From NCBI RefSeq assembly GCF_000718005.1, contig NZ_JODV01000008.1: 64,000 bases of DNA. The stretch is one strand, 5' to 3'. This document shows positions 41,903 to 51,134 of the stretch, in pieces; position 1 is the first letter of the stretch; each line of letters opens with the position of its first letter. The notes under the pieces were generated by a model. It saw only the letters and a list, made by a program, of their open reading frames with translations. It was not told the DNA's origin and did not search any database. Source of the DNA: Actinoalloteichus_B caeruleus (GTDB taxonomy: Bacteria > Actinomycetota > Actinomycetes > Mycobacteriales > Pseudonocardiaceae). The translations under genes and the position numbers were made by a program.

Positions 41903-43726
41903 TCAGCGGGGGGAGACGATCCGCAGTGCGCGGAGGCGGCCCAGCGCGGCGGCCACCTCGAAGCGGCGCGGGACGGCGAAGTCACCCAGGTGCCGCGGGC
42001 CCAGCTCCGCCGGGCCGCCGGCGAGCAGCTCCCGCTCCACGAGCAGCAGCGCCTCCGCCACGGTGCGCGACCCGTCGAGGAAGCCCCGGCGCACGGCCGC
42101 GTCGAGCGCGAGACCGACCCCGACGAGCTGGGCCGGGTCCACGAACTGCTCGACGGAGCGCAGGTCGATCTCGTCCTCGCCGAAGACCAGCGCGTCGAGG
42201 CCGCGTGCCTTCAACCGGCGTTTGCCCCTGGCCTCCGGGTTCACCGAGGCCGGGTCCACGACACGGGCCCCGGGCAGCGGGAACCCGGTGGCCTCCTGGC
42301 GCCGGCCGGTGCTCAGATGGGCCAGTTCCCTGGCCCGCCCGGTCACCTCGTGGGGCCGGTAGGCGTCCATCATCACCACGTGGTCGGCCACGTCGAGGTA
42401 GTCGCCCGACCCGCCCATCACCAGCATGGTCGACACCCCGTGCTCCCGGTGCAACGGCCGCACGAGGTCGATGAAGGGCGTCAACGGTTCCTTGTCCTTG
42501 GCGACCAACGCCTGCATCCGGGCGTCCCGGATCATGATGTTGGTGGCGGCGGTGTCCTCGTCGATGAGCAGTGCTCCGGCGCCCGCCTCCAGCGCCTCCA
42601 CCGTGGCCGCTGCCTGGGAGGTGGACCCGGAGGCGTTGTCGGTGCTGAAGTCGTTGGTCGGGGCTCCGGTGGGCAGGTGGGCGACGAAGGCGCTGACGTC
42701 GAGGCGGCGCACGGACCGGCCGTCCTCGGCCCGCACCTTGACGGTGTCCGCGCGGGCGACGACGAGCTCCCGACCGTCGCCGGGCAGGTGGTCGTACACG
42801 CCGCGCTCGACCGCCCGGAGCAGCGTCGACTTGCCGTGGTACCCGCCGCCGACCACGACGGTGATGCCGCTGGGCACGCCGAGCCCGGTCACCTCGCCCC
42901 TGTTGGGCAGGGTGACGGTGCGGGACAGCTCGGGCGGGGCCTGGAAGGGCACCGCGTCGGCGAGTGGTCGGTCGTCGACGCCGCTGCGCCGGGGCAGCAC
43001 CGCGCCGTCGGCGACGAAGGCGACCAGACCGAGTTCGGGCAGGCGGTCCCGGAGCCAGACGGCGTCCTCCACGGTCTCGACCGCGCGCAGCACCTCGTCG
43101 TGGGGCAGCGCGGACCACCGCAGGGTCTCCAGGGCGGCGGGGAGCCGGCGGCAGAGCGCGTCCCTGGCGCCGTGCCCGTCGATCCGGCGGCCGTGGCCGG
43201 GCAGGTCGACCGCGAGGCGGAGCACGAGTTCGCCGTCGACGACCTGGCCGGCACTGCGGTCGAGGACCTCCTGCCCCCCGGCGTCGACGTGCAGGGGCGT
43301 GCCCCGCACCCCGTCCCGCAGGTGGCGGAGGAGGAGGGTGGCCAGCGCGCGGGAGCGGGCGGGGCCGCGCCAGCTCTCCTCGGGGTAGTGGGTCTCCGAG
43401 GCGGGGACTCGCACCAGCAGCCGGCTGGGCGGCGCGTAGGGGTCGGACTGCGCCCGCACCAGCGTCAGCCGGAACCACCCGAAGTCCCACTCCCCCTCGG
43501 CGGCCCGGTAGCGGCCGTAACCGCTGCCGTGACTCTCCGCCAGGAGGTCCGCCAGCTCGTGCGAGGTTCCCCTCGGACCGCCCGACCCCGGGGTGGGAGG
43601 CGGACCACCCCGGGACGGTCCCGACGAACCGGTCGGGCCGCCTCCGCCACCCGGTCGGGACCAGCGTCCTCGACCGGGTGGTCCCTGGCGGCGACGTCCA
43701 TCTCCCGTAGCGCGTTCCCTGCTCAT
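41903..43726 (-). CDS. ABC-class ATPase of unknown function
   Basis: 607 aa from the ATG at 43726; a longer open frame is rejected. It belongs to the predicted ABC-class ATPase family (Pfam ABC_ATPase). The first 60 residues are Gly/Pro/Arg-rich and disordered; an N-terminal region of about 60-270 precedes Walker A VVGGGYHGKSTLLRAVERG (about 295), then FSTDNASGSTSQAAATVEA (signature-like) and Walker B GALLIDEDTAATNIMIRD (about 400). No membrane segments or transporter partners. Family function is not established; nucleic-acid or structural-maintenance-like roles have been guessed. It is monocistronic, divergent from a cis-prenyltransferase. Confidence 0.88.
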   Translation of the reverse strand: MSRERATGDGRRRQGPPGRGRWSRPGGGGGPTGSSGPSRGGPPPTPGSGGPRGTSHELADLLAESHGSGYGRYRAAEGEWDFGWFRLTLVRAQSDPYAPPSRLLVRVPASETHYPEESWRGPARSRALATLLLRHLRDGVRGTPLHVDAGGQEVLDRSAGQVVDGELVLRLAVDLPGHGRRIDGHGARDALCRRLPAALETLRWSALPHDEVLRAVETVEDAVWLRDRLPELGLVAFVADGAVLPRRSGVDDRPLADAVPFQAPPELSRTVTLPNRGEVTGLGVPSGITVVVGGGYHGKSTLLRAVERGVYDHLPGDGRELVVARADTVKVRAEDGRSVRRLDVSAFVAHLPTGAPTNDFSTDNASGSTSQAAATVEALEAGAGALLIDEDTAATNIMIRDARMQALVAKDKEPLTPFIDLVRPLHREHGVSTMLVMGGSGDYLDVADHVVMMDAYRPHEVTGRARELAHLSTGRRQEATGFPLPGARVVDPASVNPEARGKRRLKARGLDALVFGEDEIDLRSVEQFVDPAQLVGVGLALDAAVRRGFLDGSRTVAEALLLVERELLAGGPAELGPRHLGDFAVPRRFEVAAALGRLRALRIVSPR

Positions 43727-44145
43727 CGCGCATGTCCTACCACAGCGGCGGCGAGCTGTCCCTCCTGACGGGTCCCGAGCACTCCGGGCTCCTTCGAGAT
43801 CATTTCGTGATTGAGTGGTGAATCGTCGCACCGGGACCCGGAAGCGCGCCGACGTCGAACGGTGTGAATTGCGAGTGAAAGTTACCGAGAGCAGTCGGAG
43901 ACACGATCTTCCTCCCCGTTCCGGAAATTTCACGAAAACCGACGCAACCTCGCCACCCCCTCGCACGTCCTCCCTTGTTGAGGCGCGTCCCGGGCGCCCT
44001 CGACCGTCGTCGGGATGACATCGCCCACTCGGCGGGGGTGCGGTTCGTCACCAGCGACAGCCAGGGCCACCAGCGGTGATGTACGAAGGAAGGACGAAAG
44101 GGGTTCCCGAGGGAGACGAATTCCACACTGCTACTGTTCTGAGCC
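43727..44145. promoter_or_regulatory. divergent promoter region, ATPase / cis-prenyltransferase
   Basis: 419 bp without a convincing ORF and AT-richer than average (around 43801-43935). TACTGT about 15 bp before the prenyltransferase ATG could be a -10 element of a leaderless or near-leaderless transcript. No strong operator was seen. Confidence 0.4.
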
Positions 44146-44985
44146 ATGCCACTCAGGACTGCGTCCGCACTCGGCAGGAAAGCGACATTGCGAACCAGAC
44201 TCCGCGACGCCATCTATTCGCGTTACGCGAAACGTCTGTCCGGTCAACTCGCGGGCCGGCCGCGCCCTCGGCACATCGGTTTCGTGGTGGACGGGAACCG
44301 GCGGTGGGCGAAATCGGTCGGTCTGAGCACCGTCGACGGGCACCGCGCGGGGGCCGAGAAGATCAAGACCCTTCTGCGGTGGTGCGACGAGCAGGGGATC
44401 CGGCACGTCACGCTCTACCTGCTCTCGACGGAGAACCTCAACCGGGGACCGGAGGAGCTGAAGCCGCTGATGGAGATCATCGAGGGCGTGGTGAACGACC
44501 TCGCGGCCGACGGCAACCCGTGGCCGGTGGAGATCATCGGCACCCTCGACATGCTGCCCGGGGACATGGCCCGCAACCTGAAGACGGCGGCCGCCCGCAC
44601 CCAGGGCCGGCGATCGGGTGCCCAGGTCAACGCCGCGATCGGGTACGGCGGCCGCCAGGAGATCGTGGACGCCGTGCGCTCCCTGATGCTGGAGCACGCC
44701 GCCACCGGCCGGGGGATGCGCGAACTCGCCGAGGAGGTCAACCCGGCCCTGATCTCCGAGCACCTCTACACGCAGGCCCAGCCGGACCCGGAGATCATCA
44801 TCCGAACCTCCGGCGAACAGCGGATCTCTGGTTTCCTGCTCTGGCAGTCCGCCGAGGCCGACCTGCACTTCGCCGACTGCTACTGGCCCGCGCTGCGCTA
44901 CGTCGACTTCCTGCGCGCGCTGCGGTCCTTCGCCGACCGCCGTCAGGTCGCCGGTCGCTTCCCCTCCCTCGGCTCCATCCACTGA
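44146..44985 (+). CDS. cis-prenyltransferase (isoprenyl diphosphate synthase)
   Basis: 279 aa. Adds isopentenyl diphosphate units in cis to allylic diphosphates. Catalytic Asp in HIGFVVDGNRRWAKS (about 43), LYLLSTENLNRGPEEL near 89, the Arg-Ser region IIIRTSGEQRISGFLLWQSAEADLHF near 222. The Gly-Asn-Arg-Arg-Trp form and the N-terminal basic extension resemble the short-chain Rv1086-type (Z,E-farnesyl diphosphate) enzymes more than long-chain UppS, but product length cannot be assigned safely. A membrane-surface enzyme feeding lipid-carrier synthesis. Single gene with a stem-loop after it. Confidence 0.9.
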   Translation: MPLRTASALGRKATLRTRLRDAIYSRYAKRLSGQLAGRPRPRHIGFVVDGNRRWAKSVGLSTVDGHRAGAEKIKTLLRWCDEQGIRHVTLYLLSTENLNRGPEELKPLMEIIEGVVNDLAADGNPWPVEIIGTLDMLPGDMARNLKTAAARTQGRRSGAQVNAAIGYGGRQEIVDAVRSLMLEHAATGRGMRELAEEVNPALISEHLYTQAQPDPEIIIRTSGEQRISGFLLWQSAEADLHFADCYWPALRYVDFLRALRSFADRRQVAGRFPSLGSIH

Positions 44986-45001
44986 GGCGTCACCCTCTCG
45001 C

Positions 45002-45022
45002 GCGGCGGCCGAGTTCCGCCGC
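45002..45022 (+). terminator. stem-loop after the cis-prenyltransferase gene
   Basis: GCGGCGG pairs with CCGCCGC over a 7-base loop, 16 bp after the stop. Confidence 0.5.
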
Positions 45023-45259
45023 CCGCCGTCGCGGCCACGCCCTCCCGCCGCCCCGCGCCCCGTCCGGCGGCGTCCGCACGAGGTCTCCTGGCGTACCGAC
45101 CAGGAACCGCCAGGCGATCACCAGCCCTCGCACCGCCCGGTCACGTCCGCCGGTGCGGCCGTTGGCGAGGGACGTCGGGGCGGCGCCACGGATGCCCCGG
45201 TTGTGCCCGGCCCGCAGGACGCGGTCGGGTGCGCCCGGGGCACCGCTGCCCAGCCCTGG

Positions 45260-46225
45260 CTAGAACGGCGTCCAGTTCCGCATGTCGTAGCCGTGGAACG
45301 CCCCGCCCCGACGCACCCCGTCGACGACGGGCCCGTAGGACCAGTCGACGTCCCAGGGGATCGTCTCGAACGGCGCCCCGGACGTGGTTCCGTCCGACCG
45401 GACCACGACCGTCTCCTCCTGGTCGTCCACGACCGCCTCGATGACCAGTTCCCACCGGCACCAGCAGGTGCGGGACACGACGAACAGTTCGAAGCCGTGC
45501 TGCTCGTGTTCCGCCAGGTCGAGGGTGTACCTGTCCAGGTAGGGGGCGAGTGGCCGCAGGTCGGGCGGGGTGCCGGGGGCGGGGTGAACCGTGTGGAGGC
45601 GGAGGTCCGAGGAGTCGAGGTCGACCAGGACGGGGTGGACGTCGTTGGCCCCCTGCCCGACCGTCGCCAGCAGGGTTCCGGCGGGCGGCTCCGCTCGATC
45701 CACCACCCGCACCTCCAGCCCTCGGACCAGCACGGGGTCCCTGCGCTGCCCGACCAGGGTGATGTGGTGCTTGGACACGGGGACCCAGTCCCCGTCCACC
45801 TTCGCCTCGTCGAGGCGGAGACCACCCAGCCGCCGCATCGCCTCGTCGGCGTCCCCGCTCTCCTCGGGGGTGCCGCCCACCTTCCTGCTCAGCAGCTCAC
45901 CGGCCTGGGCGAGTTCATCCGCGTCGAGGGCGTCCTCGAAAGCCCAGCTCCAGTCGTCCGGGCCGAGCTGGCGCACCTCGACGGCCAGCGGCGGCCGGGC
46001 TGACTCCGCCTGTTCCTCGGCCTCCTCGACGGCGCGCTGCGCGGCGACCTCCTGTTCGCCGGCCTGGCGCAGCGCCAGCCACGACGCGTACTGCTCGGTC
46101 ACCACCGCCAGCACGAGGGGCACCACGACCACGGTCGCCACTCCCACGACCCACCCGGCTCGAACGCGCCGACGAGGCCCTGGCTCGCGGTGCCGCCAAC
46201 CCGCCAGTTTCGAGCGTCGTCGCAC
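45260..46225 (-). CDS. hypothetical single-pass membrane protein
   Basis: 321 aa from a GTG at 46225, function not recognised. One transmembrane helix (about 24-42, WVVGVATVVVVPLVLAVV) follows a basic cytoplasmic head. Then comes a short coiled coil rich in Ala/Glu (AGEQEVAAQRAVEEAEEQAES, in part) and a large extracytoplasmic domain with WSWAFEDALDADEL near 95. Pairs of Trp and Cys appear in SRTCWCRWELVIEAVVDD near 258. The coiled coil suggests dimerisation. It lies between convergent and tail-facing genes with no operon partner. Similar proteins in actinomycetes are, as far as I recall, unnamed. Confidence 0.75.
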   Translation of the reverse strand: MRRRSKLAGWRHREPGPRRRVRAGWVVGVATVVVVPLVLAVVTEQYASWLALRQAGEQEVAAQRAVEEAEEQAESARPPLAVEVRQLGPDDWSWAFEDALDADELAQAGELLSRKVGGTPEESGDADEAMRRLGGLRLDEAKVDGDWVPVSKHHITLVGQRRDPVLVRGLEVRVVDRAEPPAGTLLATVGQGANDVHPVLVDLDSSDLRLHTVHPAPGTPPDLRPLAPYLDRYTLDLAEHEQHGFELFVVSRTCWCRWELVIEAVVDDQEETVVVRSDGTTSGAPFETIPWDVDWSYGPVVDGVRRGGAFHGYDMRNWTPF

Positions 46226-46391
46226 CGCGCACCCCCATCAGCTGGACGATGGTGCCACCAGGTCAGACGCTAGCGAGGGGGGTTCCCCGGTGGGGACTTT
46301 CCCGCGAGTTCGTCCGGAAACCCCCCGAACGGCGGCGAGCCGTACGCCGGCTGGCGGCTGGCGGGTCCGGAGCGCGGCGCTCCCCGCACGA

Positions 46392-46425
46392 CGGCGGGGC
46401 GGAGCCCCCGAGCCCCGCCCCGCCG
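46392..46425 (-). terminator. 11-bp stem-loop after the RND gene
   Basis: CGGCGGGGCGG pairs with CCGCCCCGCCG over 12 bases, about 20 bp beyond the RND stop. Confidence 0.65.
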
Positions 46426-46444
46426 CACCGGCCGTCCCGGCCCG

Positions 46445-49400
46445 TCACTCGGTCGGCGCCGCCCCCTCGGTGGTGGCTTCGCCGCCCGACTCCCCACGGT
46501 CGCGCCGCCGCTCGGCGCGACTCGCGATCCGCTCCCGACCGTTCTCCACGATCGTGTAGAGCGCGGGGACCAGGGCCAGCGTCAGCAGCGTCGACGTGAC
46601 CAGTCCGCCGATGACCACCAGGGCCAACGGCCGCGAGATGAAGCCGCCGTCGCCGGTGATGCCGAGGGCCATCGGCACCAGGGCGAAGATGGTGGCCGCT
46701 GCCGTCATGAGGATCGGCCGGAGTCGGCGGCGGCCGCCCTCCATCACGGCCTCCCGAACGCCCATCCCCCGGTCGCGGTACTGGTTGATGAGGTCGATCA
46801 GGACGATCGCGTTCGTGACCACGATGCCGATCAGCATCAGCATGCCGATCAGGGCCGGCACGCCGAGCGCGGTGCCGGTGACCAACAGGAGGCCGACGGC
46901 ACCCGTGGCGGCGAAGGGCACCGATACGAGCAGGATGAGCGGTTGCACCAGGCTCCGGAAGGTGCCGACCATGATGATGAAGACGATCGCCACCGCCAGG
47001 AGCAGGGCCAGTTGGAGGTCGGCGAAGGCGTCGTCCTGATCGGCCGTCACCCCGCCGAGTGAGTAGGAGGCGCCGGCCGGGAGGTCGATGCCGTCGAGGG
47101 CCCGGCTCAGTTCGGCGCTGGTGGCGCCGATGTTCTGCGAGGTCGCGGTGGCCGTCACGGTGGCGCTCCTGGCGCCGTCGATCCGCTTGAGCTGCACCGG
47201 TCCCTCGATCTCGGAGACCTCCGCGACCTCGGCCAACCGCACCGGGCCGGCCGGCGTCGGCAACGCCAGCTCACGAACCTCCTCGGGAGTGGCGGGGGCC
47301 TCGACGGTGCGCAGGACGACGTCCCGGCGTTCCTCGCCGATGGTCAGCTCGCCGACCGGGGCGCCCCGGAAGGTCTGCGCGACCAGCTGCCCGATCGCGC
47401 CCTCCGACAGGCCGAGCGCGGCGGCGGCCTCGCGGTCCACCGCGACCCGGACCCTCGGGACGGACTCGCTCAGGTCGCTGGTGACGTCGGTGACGTCGTC
47501 GACGCCCTCCACCGTCTCCCGGACGAGGTCCGAGGCGGTGAGGAGGTCGTCCTGGTTGGACGCCTGGACGTTCACCTGGAGCTGGCTGGTGTTGAAGCCA
47601 CCACCACCGGCACCGACCGTGATCTCCCCGACGTCGCCGAGCCCGGCGACCCGGTCCCGGACCGTGCCCTCCACCTCGGTGGCGTCGGCGTCCTCGTCGA
47701 GGGTGAGCGAGAAGCTGGCGGCGTCGGAGCCGCCACCGCCGAACAGGGCGGCCATGCCAGTACCCCCGCCCACGGTGACCTGGTAGGTGCTGATCTCCGG
47801 GATGTCAGCGAGGACCTCCTCGACCTGCCGGGCGGCGGCGTCCGTGGCCTCCAGGCTGGTTCCCGCCGGCATCTCCTGCTGGAGGCTGAGCGTGTTCTGG
47901 CCGGACGCGTCGAGGAAGTTCGTCTCCAGCCTGGGGACCATCGCGACGGTGCCGACGAGGACCAGGGCGGCGATCCCGACGGTGACCCACCGCCGGATCG
48001 TGACGAACCGCAGGACCGGCAGGTAGACCCGCTGCAACCACGACCGACGTTCCCGTTCGGCCGCGGCGGCCTCGATCTCGTCCCGGGCCTCGTCGTCCTC
48101 CTCGGTACCGCCCTCACCCCGGTCGCCGACCTCGGACCGCAGGAACCAGTACGCCAGGACCGGGATGATGGTCAGCGCCACGAGCAGGGAACCCAGCAGC
48201 GCGACCGCGCTGGTGAAGGCGAAGGCGCTGAACAGTTCGCCGACGATCCCACCGGCGAAGGCGATGGGCAGGAAGACGGCGACGGTGGTCAGGGTGGACG
48301 CGGTGATCGCGCCGGCGACCTCGCGGACGCCGTCGAGCACGGCGCGTCGTCGGTCCGCCGTGTAGGAGAGATGTCGTTTGATGTTCTCCAGGACGACGAT
48401 CGAGTCGTCCACGACCCGGCCGACCGAGATGGTCAGGGCTCCCAGCGTGAGCATGTTCAGGGAGAGACCGCCGGCCCACATGGAGAGGAGCGCGACCACC
48501 AGCGACAGCGGGATGGACACCGCCGTGACGATGGTGGAGCGGAAGGAGAACAGGAACAGCAGGATGACGAGGATCGCGAAGACGAGTCCCAACGCGCCCT
48601 CGGTGGTGAGCCCCTCGATGGACCGCTCGACGAAGGGCGCCTGGTCGAAGACGACGGTCAGTTCGGTGCCCTCGCCCAGCGCCCGCTCCAGTTCGGGGAG
48701 CAGGTCCTGCACGGCCCGGGAGACCTCGACCGTGTTGCCCTCCGGGGTCAGGGTGACGGTGATCCCGAGGCTGTCCGAGCCGTTGGTGCGGGTCAGGGAG
48801 GTGGCGGCGTCCTCGGTCTCGGTGATCTCGGCGACGTCCCCCAGCCGCACCGGCGTTCCGGCCCCCGGGGCGTCCTGACCGGGGGTGAGGGGCAGCTCGG
48901 CCAGCTCCTCGACGGAGGTCAGCCGCTCACCCGTCTGCACCGTGAGGCTCCGGTCGCCGTCGGTGACCGCGCCGGCGGGGAACGGTGTCCCGTTGGCCTG
49001 GAGCGCGTCGGAGATGGCGGTGGGGGCGAGCCCCGCCCTGCCCAGTGCGGCCTGGTCCGGTGTGATGGTGACGGTGGTCGTCCGCGCCCCGCTGACGCTG
49101 GCCTCGCGGACCCCGCTGACGGACTCGATGTCGGGCACGACGACGGTGTCCAACCGCTCGGCGAGCCACTCGGAGTCGTTGTCGGAGGTCGCGGCCAACA
49201 CCAGGGCTGGCAGCATGTCGGTGCTCCCGGCGACGACCGTGGGGTCGACGTCCTCGGGCAACTGGAGGCGGTTGACCGCGCGCTGCATCTCGTTGACGGC
49301 GTCGCCGATCGAGGTGCCGAAGTCGAACTGGACCTGGATGGTGGCCAGGTTCTCCGTCGACACCGAGGTCAGTTCCGACACGCCCTGCGTGCCCCTGACG

Positions 49401-49609
49401 GCCGTCTCGATGGGCCGCGTCACCTGGTCCTCGACGAGGTCGGGTGAGGCGCCGGGGTACGGCGCGATCACGGCCGCGGCCGGTAACTCCATCGGCGGCA
49501 GGAGTTCCTGCTTCAGCGATGGGACGGCGAAGGCCCCGGCCACCGCCGCGACGACCGCGATCAGTGCGACCAGGGCACGGTTGGCCAGACTCAGCTTGGC
49601 CAGCTTCAT
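46445..49609 (-). CDS. RND-family efflux permease (HAE-1/AcrB-like)
   Basis: 1054-aa proton-driven pump of the cytoplasmic membrane. Twelve helices in the RND 1+5+1+5 pattern with two large loops. N-terminus LSLANRALVALIAVVAAVAGAF; the proton-relay Asp pair is in helix 4, SVGRVVDDSIVVLENIKRH near 405. Helix 10-12 region GMLMLIGIVVTNAIVLIDLINQYRDRG near 940. A hydrophilic insert of about 35 residues (EEDDEARDEIEAAAAERE) follows helix 6. No periplasmic adaptor or outer-membrane gene is near, as in other Gram-positive AcrB-like pumps such as SwrC. Divergent from a MarR gene with an operator-like repeat between, so probably induced by a drug or metabolite. Confidence 0.95.
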   Translation of the reverse strand: MKLAKLSLANRALVALIAVVAAVAGAFAVPSLKQELLPPMELPAAAVIAPYPGASPDLVEDQVTRPIETAVRGTQGVSELTSVSTENLATIQVQFDFGTSIGDAVNEMQRAVNRLQLPEDVDPTVVAGSTDMLPALVLAATSDNDSEWLAERLDTVVVPDIESVSGVREASVSGARTTTVTITPDQAALGRAGLAPTAISDALQANGTPFPAGAVTDGDRSLTVQTGERLTSVEELAELPLTPGQDAPGAGTPVRLGDVAEITETEDAATSLTRTNGSDSLGITVTLTPEGNTVEVSRAVQDLLPELERALGEGTELTVVFDQAPFVERSIEGLTTEGALGLVFAILVILLFLFSFRSTIVTAVSIPLSLVVALLSMWAGGLSLNMLTLGALTISVGRVVDDSIVVLENIKRHLSYTADRRRAVLDGVREVAGAITASTLTTVAVFLPIAFAGGIVGELFSAFAFTSAVALLGSLLVALTIIPVLAYWFLRSEVGDRGEGGTEEDDEARDEIEAAAAERERRSWLQRVYLPVLRFVTIRRWVTVGIAALVLVGTVAMVPRLETNFLDASGQNTLSLQQEMPAGTSLEATDAAARQVEEVLADIPEISTYQVTVGGGTGMAALFGGGGSDAASFSLTLDEDADATEVEGTVRDRVAGLGDVGEITVGAGGGGFNTSQLQVNVQASNQDDLLTASDLVRETVEGVDDVTDVTSDLSESVPRVRVAVDREAAAALGLSEGAIGQLVAQTFRGAPVGELTIGEERRDVVLRTVEAPATPEEVRELALPTPAGPVRLAEVAEVSEIEGPVQLKRIDGARSATVTATATSQNIGATSAELSRALDGIDLPAGASYSLGGVTADQDDAFADLQLALLLAVAIVFIIMVGTFRSLVQPLILLVSVPFAATGAVGLLLVTGTALGVPALIGMLMLIGIVVTNAIVLIDLINQYRDRGMGVREAVMEGGRRRLRPILMTAAATIFALVPMALGITGDGGFISRPLALVVIGGLVTSTLLTLALVPALYTIVENGRERIASRAERRRDRGESGGEATTEGAAPTE

Positions 49610-49631
49610 GAACGACTCCCCACCAAGGTTC

Positions 49632-49666
49632 GTTAGCCTCGGCCAAACATTCTGCCTGAGGCTAAC
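49632..49666. promoter_or_regulatory. inverted repeat operator between RND and marR genes
   Basis: GTTAGCCTC (49632-49640) and GAGGCTAAC (49658-49666) are exact reverse complements 17 bases apart, 22 bp from the RND start. Each half continues with similar bases inward. It is the natural MarR-protein site. Confidence 0.7.
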
Positions 49667-49745
49667 GATTCACCCGATCGGGGTCCGCTGCTAGCGTCTG
49701 CCGTTGCCCGGCGGACCGCCGGTGCGAGCGGATCGAGGAGAACCG

Positions 49746-50252
49746 GTGGCTGCGGAGAGAGAACTCCTGCTCGACCGGGTGGTGGACGCCCTACGTGACA
49801 TCCAGCAGACCTTCGGCGTCGTGGAATCGCCGTTGCTCCAGGTCAACCTGACGATGCAGCAGCTCCGGACGCTGGTCTTCCTGGTCGTCCGACGGGGCTG
49901 TTCGAGCCAGGAGCTGAGCCGGCTGCTCCGGGTCAGCTCCGCCACGGTGACCGGCCTGGTCGACCGGTTGGAGACGCAGGGTCTGGTCGTTCGTCGCCCG
50001 GACCGCGACGACCGCCGCGTTCGACACGTGCTGCCCACGTCCGACGGTGACGCGCTGGTCGCCGAACTCCAGGACAGCGGCACGGCGTCCCTGCGGACGC
50101 TCCTGGTGGACCTGGGGGAGGGGGACCTGCGGGACCTGGCCCGGGTCCTGCTGCGGCTGCGCGAGCTGGCCTTCGCCCGGGTCGGGCGCGAGGAGGTCGC
50201 GGCGGCGGGAGCCGCCGACGAGGAGGCGGACACGCCTCAGGACCGGCGGTGA
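49746..50252 (+). CDS. MarR-family transcriptional regulator
   Basis: 168 aa from a GTG at 49746 with GAGGAGAACC upstream. A winged helix-turn-helix runs from about 30 to 115: LTMQQLRTLVFLVVRRGCSSQELSRLLRVSSATVTGLVDRLETQGLV in outline, wing RRPDRDDRRVRHVLPT. Flanking helices form the dimer interface. The Asp-Arg wing motif (DRDDRR) is classic MarR. It is divergent from the RND pump and most likely represses it, and itself, through the repeat at 49632-49666. A single Cys (about residue 55) sits beside the recognition region and could be redox-active, but this is speculation. Confidence 0.9.
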   Translation: MAAERELLLDRVVDALRDIQQTFGVVESPLLQVNLTMQQLRTLVFLVVRRGCSSQELSRLLRVSSATVTGLVDRLETQGLVVRRPDRDDRRVRHVLPTSDGDALVAELQDSGTASLRTLLVDLGEGDLRDLARVLLRLRELAFARVGREEVAAAGAADEEADTPQDRR

Positions 50253-50267
50253 CCGCCGTGGTGCGGA

Positions 50268-50303
50268 TCGTGGGGCGGCCAGGCGTCACCGCGGGGCCGC
50301 CCC
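50268..50303. terminator. 11-bp stem-loop between convergent marR and HesB-like genes
   Basis: GTGGGGCGGCC pairs with GGCCGCCCCAC over a 14-base loop, placed between two convergent stops. Confidence 0.65.
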
Positions 50304-50309
50304 ACCGGC

Positions 50310-50606
50310 TCACGTCTGCTGGTCGAGCAGCGCGAACGCCATCTCCCCGTCCTCGTCCGGCTGCACGTCGAGGACCTTGTCCCTGAGGTAGTCCACGGCG
50401 CCCGGCGACAGGAAGACCCGCGCCCCGGGCCCGGAGCCCACCACCTGGTCCTCCTGGTCGGGTTCACTGCACAGCGAGACCGCGAGAGCGGCGCCCTCCT
50501 CGTTCTCGGAGTCCACGTCGAAGCGCAGACCGCTGGTGTCTGGCTGTCCTTCGGCGTTCCTGAGATCGTTGATCGCCTCGGCTGCGGCGTCGGTGACGGC
50601 GAGCAT
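50310..50606 (-). CDS. HesB/IscA-like protein without the cluster cysteines
   Basis: 98 aa from the ATG at 50606 (CGGGAGGAACG upstream); the longer frame to 50732 is rejected. It has the A-type fold pattern: MLAVTDAAAEAINDLRNAEG, then LRFDVDSENEEGAALAVSLCSEP and VFLSPGAVDYLRDKVLDV. The three conserved cysteines of IscA/ErpA, including the C-terminal C-G-C, are absent; only one Cys (about 53) is present. Many actinobacteria carry this short adhesin-like form. A role in Fe-S assembly is doubtful. It stands alone. Confidence 0.82.
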   Translation of the reverse strand: MLAVTDAAAEAINDLRNAEGQPDTSGLRFDVDSENEEGAALAVSLCSEPDQEDQVVGSGPGARVFLSPGAVDYLRDKVLDVQPDEDGEMAFALLDQQT

Positions 50607-51134
50607 CCTGCGTTCCTCCCGGATCGACGGCGGGCTGTCTCCGTACCGCCGCCACCGTAGTCCAGACGGATGCGGCGCGCGTTCCGGCACGTCGCCGGGC
50701 CGGCGGCGAGGCAGTCGCCCGACGTCGACCACGGCCGCCTCGTCGAGACGTGGCTCCCGGGTCCGGGGCGGGCGGGCGCCGAGCCCTGGGGCCTCGCGGC
50801 GGCCGGTACCCGCACGACGACCAGGGCGACCGGCTCGTGGGCCGACTCACCGCCGTGGCCTGGTGCGACGCCTGAGCGCGGACGCGGGGTGGGTCGGACA
50901 GCGGCACGCCCGGCCGTTCCAGGCGCGCGTGTTCGGGCTGGCACCGCGGGCCGCCCCTCGGCCCATCCCGCCCCCGGCGTTCGCGTCCTCCCGAGGACCC
51001 ACCGCCATCGCACGGCTCCCCGTCCCGGAGGCATCGGACGGCGACGGGGTCGCGCTCCACACCCGCCCCCGCCACGACGCCACCCGCCAGGGCCGCTCAC
51101 CGGTCGGGCGGCCGTGGACCGGACGTCGCGCCGT
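50607..51134. other. non-coding region upstream of the HesB-like gene
   Basis: 528 bp, very G+C-rich. Open frames exist on both strands but have no ribosome sites or protein-like composition. Nothing further recognised. Confidence 0.4.

Noticed and set aside
41480..43768. A 762-codon plus-strand frame
   Set aside because: Antisense to the ABC-class ATPase, whose Walker motifs are clear on the minus strand.
49632..49666. IdeR/DmdR iron box
   Set aside because: The halves contain TTAGCCT but the spacing (17 bases) and inner sequence do not fit the 19-bp iron box; a MarR operator is simpler.
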